Part shown: positions 58,721-64,000 of the stretch, in pieces
Numbering within the stretch: position 1 is the stretch's first letter
Layout: the number at the start of each line of letters is the position of its first letter
NCBI GenBank assembly: GCA_036583965.1
Contig: JAZBQD010000014.1
Location: 71,837,108-71,901,107, forward strand
DNA: 64,000 bases
Direction: 5' to 3'
DNA from: Prunella strophiata
Lineage: Eukaryota; Chordata; Aves; Passeriformes; Prunellidae
Notes under the pieces: generated by a model
The model's input: only the letters and a program-made list of their open reading frames with translations
The model's database searches: none
What the model was told of the DNA's origin: nothing
Translations under genes and position numbers: made by a program

Positions 58721-59667
58721 CAAGGTTTTAATTATCTGCACAAAAGAACCTTTTATGTCTCTCAGGAAAAATTTTGGCTACATTGGGACATTAATGTAGG
58801 GAATGAACACTTCATCTTTATCGTCCTTCTGTTCTCCGCCCTGCTCCCCGTATATTTTGAAAGTCTCCTGAGCTCCTCTCACAGAGACGTACCTTGTTTT
58901 TTCAAAAAAACTTCAGTATTTTATTACTGTGTGTAAACTCGGTGGGAGATTTTATTCAAGCTCAGTGGGACATTTAAGCACCAATTTACCTTTTCTTTGA
59001 ACAGTTTGAGAGACAATATTACCTATGTAATTTTTATTACAGGCACTTTTATCTTTTTGAAGAACCAGAAGGACTGTTCGTCTATGTGTACGTCGTTAAC
59101 ATCCTTCCTCTCTCTAACGCAGGACAGGAAAAAAAAAAATGCTGCAGAGCTTCCTACAATGCATTGTAAATGCAAAGAACGAAGAGACAGAGGTTTAGTC
59201 AGGATCATTTACTGCTTCTTGGAGAACCTGGTTGATTTAATGATACCAAAACCAGTATGAATAGAAGACTGGACTCAGGAATCACGACGGTCTTGGGTTT
59301 AAAAAGCTTTAATGTCATTTCAAGATGTTTATATCAGACCTGGTTTATTTTTATTACTCGTTTTTTAATTAAAAAAAATAAGCCCAGATCCATTGCTGCT
59401 ACTGCTGCGATGTGTGACAAAAACCCATCTTCCCTCCACTTGGAACAGGTGAGAGATGGAACTAAACCCGCAAGGATTTTTCTGCTCAGTGATTATATGT
59501 GAGTTTTATTGGCAATTCTCTGCTAAATGTGATACATTGTTCTTGAATGTGGCCACAAGGGTAGTTGAGCATTCCAGTCCAGATCTGCAAACATGCAATG
59601 CTAGAGTGATGTTATAGATACATATTATAATATTGGCTTTTCGCAAATATTAAAATACATTTTATAT
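58721..59667. other. Unassigned sequence right of the 589-bp array
   Basis: AT-rich sequence with no recognised gene. It separates the tandem array from the LTR-like elements. Confidence 0.55.
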
Positions 59668-60175
59668 GTGTGATGTTAAAGTAACTTTGTTATATAGTTT
59701 GTATTTCTACTGTTAATTATGCTTAGACATAGCAGTGAAATAGCTATGCTTGTGTTAAAACGCCTGCTTGGATGGGATAACATCCAATGAACACAGGATG
59801 AGGACACCTGCTACAGATATGCCATCTATCAGCACTCACCATCTGAAGAAAGTATGGACCAAGGCCCAAACTGGAAGTGGTAAGGAGAAGGAGCAAAAAC
59901 CACAGGCAAGAAACACGCATGCTCTAAAAAGGCGGACCCGAGGAGGGGCCATGTAAAATAGTTCCTGGAAAATGTAAACTAGTTTATGGATATGCATAAG
60001 GGCCTATGAATATGTAACAGGCCGATGAAAGGGAGAAAAGGTATTTATTTGGGTATCTCCAAAGGTAAGAATGTGGTCTTGGATCAGTGCCAAGATGCAC
60101 CCGGCTGTAATAACGTTTGCTTTTATGGTCTTGTCTCTTATTGTCCTTGTTAGGAAAATAAATCCACAAAGATCA
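59668..60175 (+). mobile_element. Possible LTR, plus orientation
   Basis: Opens TGTGATGTTAAAGTAACTTT, has a TATA-like GTATTTATTTGG near 60041 and an AAATAAA near 60155. Layout and motif order suggest a U3-R-U5 structure. The boundaries are approximate and no internal viral genes are seen. Confidence 0.45.
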
Positions 60176-60183
60176 GAGGTTTA

Positions 60184-60675
60184 TGCCCAAAAAGGAGACA
60201 GAGGAGTCCTTTTACTTTATTCGAATAAAGGGAGAGTCCATGGGGCATTCCCCTGGGGTCTCTCAAATTTTTGGAGGACGCAGCCTCCTTTTTATCCTAA
60301 TTTCCCGGCCGCAATTCCCTCTCTCTTTCCCCATTGGCTGAGGTACTTGAGAGGTACAGACTTCCCGATGCGCCTGATACCGAAGATTTCCCCCTAATGT
60401 ATAACCCTCCCTTTTAATTTTTAATTCTTACAGAATTTAGGGATTATCTTTCCTAGTGTTTCTTTCATCTTACAATGTCTAGCAATCCTAGAGTTTATTC
60501 GTAAAAGTAAATATCTCTCCCTATTCATCAATCAGTGGAATCCTTCCCATTGTTTTCGTTTATCTCCTAGTGCTAACTTTATCTATTAGCAGACCCATAG
60601 CTTATTTGTAAAGACACCTCCACTATTCCTCTCATCCTTTAATAAACTTTTAAACTTTTCACAGGAGAGTGAACG
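60184..60675 (-). mobile_element. LTR and adjoining retroviral-type sequence, minus orientation
   Basis: On the minus strand, 60432 down to 60184 reads TGTAAGAATT ... GGGCA. It has a CCAAT box (CCAATGGGG), a TATA-like ATAAAAAGG and AATAAAG in the order expected of an LTR. The adjoining 60433-60675 contains CTCTCCTGTGAAAAGTTTAA, shared with the element at 51153. No target duplication is evident. Confidence 0.5.
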
Positions 60676-61616
60676 TGTTTTTCACAGCGAGAACCTTTGA
60701 AATGTAAAATCAGCATTTATTCAATTGAATCACGACTGCGTGCTGTGCCCAGGTCCTGTGTACAAATAAAGTACAGGGAAAAACCAGAACTGCACATTGC
60801 TTGTGATACGTATCGAATTTTGGGGGGTAAATAAAAATGAGGTGGAAGTGAGGGAATTGCTTCTACACGTAAATATTCTTGTCCTAAAGGAGACATCAGC
60901 TCTGTCCCGAGATTTCAGTTAAAATTATACCCCTCTCCGGCCGCCCTATCGACAGAGGGACGCACTCTGCCGCCGGTCGCACTCTGAGATGGCTGCCAGC
61001 AAAACCTCAAACATATGCATATGTATTAGACTGTCTTACCAATTTTACGAGCCTGTACAGTTCTTCAGTCACGTAGCTGTAACCCAGATTCAGTTTTTCC
61101 GTCTGTTTCAGCCCCAAGCTCGGTGGGGGCCCCCTCTCCTTATTCCTCTTCAGCTTGGATGTTTGCATTCCTTTCTAAGTAGCCTTGAATTTCCTTTGTT
61201 CTCTCTGCAGGCCTTTTTGCAAGCACACAAGTTAACAGACTACACAAGCTTAAACAACAAACTTCAGCTAAATCCAAAACTGGTTTCTACCCCAAGTTAA
61301 ATTTCCAACCCCCTGTCTCACCTGCGCTGTTTGGAATTTTAGGAGGTGGCAGTCCACTCAGGACCAAAGGTCCTGGGCAGGGCGCATGCCCATGGACACG
61401 AATGCCGGCCCTTTTCCATGGGAAAATAAAACTCACCACCCCAGTTTCCTTACATCAGTTTGCCGAAGGCGTTTGGCGCTCCCAGGTCACTCAGAGTTCT
61501 TGCTGGCTGCAGGTTTGGTCTTGGAGTTAGGGGGTGCTTCCTCCTGACCCTTACCTTCTCACCTCAGCCCCCTACTGCCGTGTCCCCTTATCCACCCCTA
61601 ACCCCTACCCTGTTTT
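60676..61616 (-). other. Unassigned, possibly retrovirus-derived sequence
   Basis: Follows the minus-strand LTR. In minus orientation it contains an AAATAAAACTC-like motif region near 61430 and scattered short open stretches with stops. It could be decayed endogenous retroviral sequence, but I could not identify any viral gene. Confidence 0.3.
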
Positions 61617-63585
61617 CCAGCCCGCCCTTGCTCCATCCCTCTCTCCACCCTTCACCCCTCCCCCCGCTCCCTGCTCCATCCCTCTCTCCACCCTTCACCC
61701 CTCCCCACCCCGCTCCCTGCTGCCATCCCTCACTCCACCCTTCACCCCTCCCCACCCCGCTCCCTGCTCCATCCCTCTCTCCACCCTTCACCCCTCCCCA
61801 CCCCGCTCCCTGCTCCATCCCTCTCTCCACCCTTCACCCCTCCCCACCCCCGCTCCCTGCTCCATCCCTCTCTCCACCCTTCACCCCTCCCCACCCCGCT
61901 CCCTGCTCCATCCCTCTCTCCACCCTTCACCCCTCCCCACCCCGCTCCCTGCTCCATCCCTCTCTTCACCCTTCACCCCTCCCCACCCCGCTCCCTGCTC
62001 CATCCCTCACTCCACCCTTCACCCCTCCCCACCCGCTCCCTTCTCCATCCCTCACCCTCTCTTCAAATCCCTTCACCCCTCCCCACCCCGCTCCCTGCTC
62101 CATCCCTCACTCCACCCTTCACCCCTCCCCACCCCGCTCCCTGCTCCATCCCTCTCTCCACCCTTCACCCCTCCCCACCCCGCTCCCTGCTCCATCCCTC
62201 TCTCCACCCTTCACCCCTCCCCACCCCGCTCCCTGCTCCATCCCTCTCTCCACCCTTCACCCCTCCCCACCCCGCTCCCTGCTCCATCCCTCTCTCCACC
62301 CTTCACCCCTCCCCACCCCGCTCCCTGCTCCATCCCTCTCTCCACCCTTCACCCCTCCCCACCCCGCTCCCTGCTCCATCCCTCTCTCCACCCTTCACCC
62401 CTCCCCACCCCGCTCCCTGCTCCATCCCTCTCTCCACCCTTCACCCCTCCCCACCCCGCTCCCTGCTCCATCCCTCTCTCCACCCTTCACCCCTCCCCAC
62501 CCCGCTCCCTGCTCCATCCCTCTCTCCACCCTTCACCCCTCCCCACCCCGCTCCCTGCTCCATCCCTCTCTCCACCCTTCACCCCTCCCCACCCCGCTCC
62601 CTGCTCCATCCCTCTCTCCACCCTTCACCCCTCCCCACCCCGCTCCCTGCTCCATCCCTCTCTCCACCCTTCACCCCTCCCCACCCCGCTCCCTGCTCCA
62701 TCCCTCTCTCCACCCTTCACCCCTCCCCACCCCGCTCCCTGCTCCATCCCTCACTCCACCCTTCACCCCTCCCCACCCCGCTCCCTGCTCCATCCCTCTC
62801 TCCACCCTTCACCCCTCCCCACCCCGCTCCCTGCTCCATCCCTCTCTCCACCCTTCACCCCTCCCCACCCCGCTCCCTGCTCCATCCCTCTCTCCACCCT
62901 TCACCCCTCCCCACCCCGCTCCCTGCTCCATCCCTCTCTCCACCCTTCACCCCTCCCCACCCCGCTCCCTGCTCCATCCCTCTCTCCACCCTTCACCCCT
63001 CCCCACCCCGCTCCCTGCTCCATCCCTCTCTCCACCCTTCACCCCTCCCCACCCCGCTCCCTGCTCCATCCCTCTCTCCACCCTTCACCCCTCCCCACCC
63101 CGCTCCCTGCTCCATCCCTCTCTCCACCCTTCACCCCTCCCCACCCCGCTCCCTGCTCCATCCCTCTCTCCACCCTTCACCCCTCCCCACCCCGCTCCCT
63201 GCTCCATCCCTCACTCCACCCTTCACCCCTCCCCACCCCGCTCCCTGCTCCATCCCTCTCTCCACCCTTCACCCCTCCCCACCCCGCTCCCTGCTCCATC
63301 CCTCTCTCCACCCTTCACCCCTCCCCACCCCGCTCCCTGCTCCATCCCTCTCTCCACCCTTCACCCCTCCCCACCCCGCTCCCTGCTCCATCCCTCACTC
63401 CACTCCTACACCCCTCCCCACCCCGCTCCCTGCTCCATCCCTCTCTTCACCCTTCACCCCTCCCCACCCCGCTCCCTGCTCCATCCCTCACTCCACCCTT
63501 CACCCCTCCCCACCCCGCTCCCTGCTCCATCCCTCTCTCCACCCTTCACCCCTCCCCACCCCACTTCCTGCTCGATCCCTCACTC
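61617..63585. repeat. 46-bp C-rich minisatellite, about 42 copies
   Basis: Tandem copies of a 46-bp unit containing CTCCATCCCTCTCTCCACCC and TTCACCCCTCCCCACCCCG. Most copies are identical; a few differ (CTCACT for CTCTCT, small indels, mainly at the two ends). The plus strand is almost pure pyrimidine plus A with two or three G per unit. Three units make 46 codons, so the 699- and 772-codon open frames here are by-products. Confidence 0.97.
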
Positions 63586-64000
63586 CACCCACCGCCCGCC
63601 TGTGAGTCCCTGCAGCAGCACGTGGGAGCCTGAACACTTGGAGGAGAGTGCAGCCCTCGCAGCAGGACAACAGCCAAATAAGACAGGCAGGGACAACGTC
63701 TCTGGGCTGCAGGGTGTCACAAGGGTCTGCAGGCTGAGGGGAGGGGGCTGGAGGGTGACAGAGGATGGGGGCAGCTGAGAGGCAGAAGGGGTCTTTAGGA
63801 GCAAAGCGGGGGCTCCAGAGTGTCACAGATGCTGAGAGGCTACTCTAGGGAACTTGAGGGTCACAAGAAGAGGCTGAGGAGGAGCGGGTGCCTTGAGGGG
63901 CAAAGTGGGGGCTGCTAGAGGGTGACAGGTGAGCCAGCCCTCACACCACCCCTAACCTCACCCTAAAAACCACCCTTAACCAGGTGGAGAGTGCACGGTG
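63586..64000. other. GC-rich edge with telomere-like motifs
   Basis: Degenerate G-rich repeats (GAGGGTGACAG, CAAAGCGGGGGCT and CAAAGTGGGGGCT) are followed at 63947-63981 by CCCTAACCTCACCCTAAAAA and CCCTTAACC, imperfect copies of the vertebrate telomere hexamer CCCTAA. Confidence 0.45.

Noticed and set aside
61460..63778. Proline/serine/histidine-rich open frames of 699 and 772 codons
   Set aside because: The 46-bp unit cycles through all three frames and lacks stops; the protein is low-complexity translation of the minisatellite.
1..64000. tRNA, rRNA or other structured RNA genes
   Set aside because: None recognised by eye on either strand. A covariance-model scan would be needed to exclude small RNAs.

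Overview
The window is animal nuclear DNA, almost certainly from a bird and probably a songbird. It holds split vertebrate genes with consensus splice sites, two CpG-island promoters, many decayed fragments that read as CR1 LINEs (several ending in the ATTCTGTG-type 3' tail), and LTRs of the kind common in passerine genomes. There is no sign of prokaryotic or plasmid organisation. Family names rest on recall of known proteins; no database search was run.

Left half (1-33.9 kb, minus strand): most of GOLGB1, which encodes giantin, the very long coiled-coil tether of the Golgi. Seventeen exons could be placed: a non-coding first exon in a CpG island near 33.2 kb and sixteen coding exons with matching splice phases. 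They give 2,957 codons from the start Met. The gene runs off the left edge before its C-terminal membrane anchor.

Middle (37.2-46.4 kb): a complete four-exon gene on the plus strand encodes a 188-residue guanylyl cyclase-activating protein (GCAP), a retinal calcium sensor most like GCAP1. Its large first intron holds a complete five-exon acrosin-like serine protease gene on the opposite strand. The protease keeps its catalytic triad but has His in place of the basic residue expected at the zymogen-activation site.

Right third (47-64 kb): repeat-dominated. It holds a roughly 1-kb LTR, a broken three-exon COMMD4-like fragment, exactly 73 perfect copies of a 30-bp unit abutting a second CpG island with no recognised gene, and a 589-bp tandem repeat in which one unit has an internal 90-bp segment amplified to nine copies. 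Further LTR-like pieces and about 42 copies of a C-rich 46-bp unit follow. Long open frames inside these repeats follow from unit lengths and stop-poor composition and are not called as genes.

Giantin (Golgi structure), GCAP (phototransduction) and acrosin-like protease (sperm) have unrelated jobs. Their arrangement looks like chromosomal neighbourhood, not a functional cluster.
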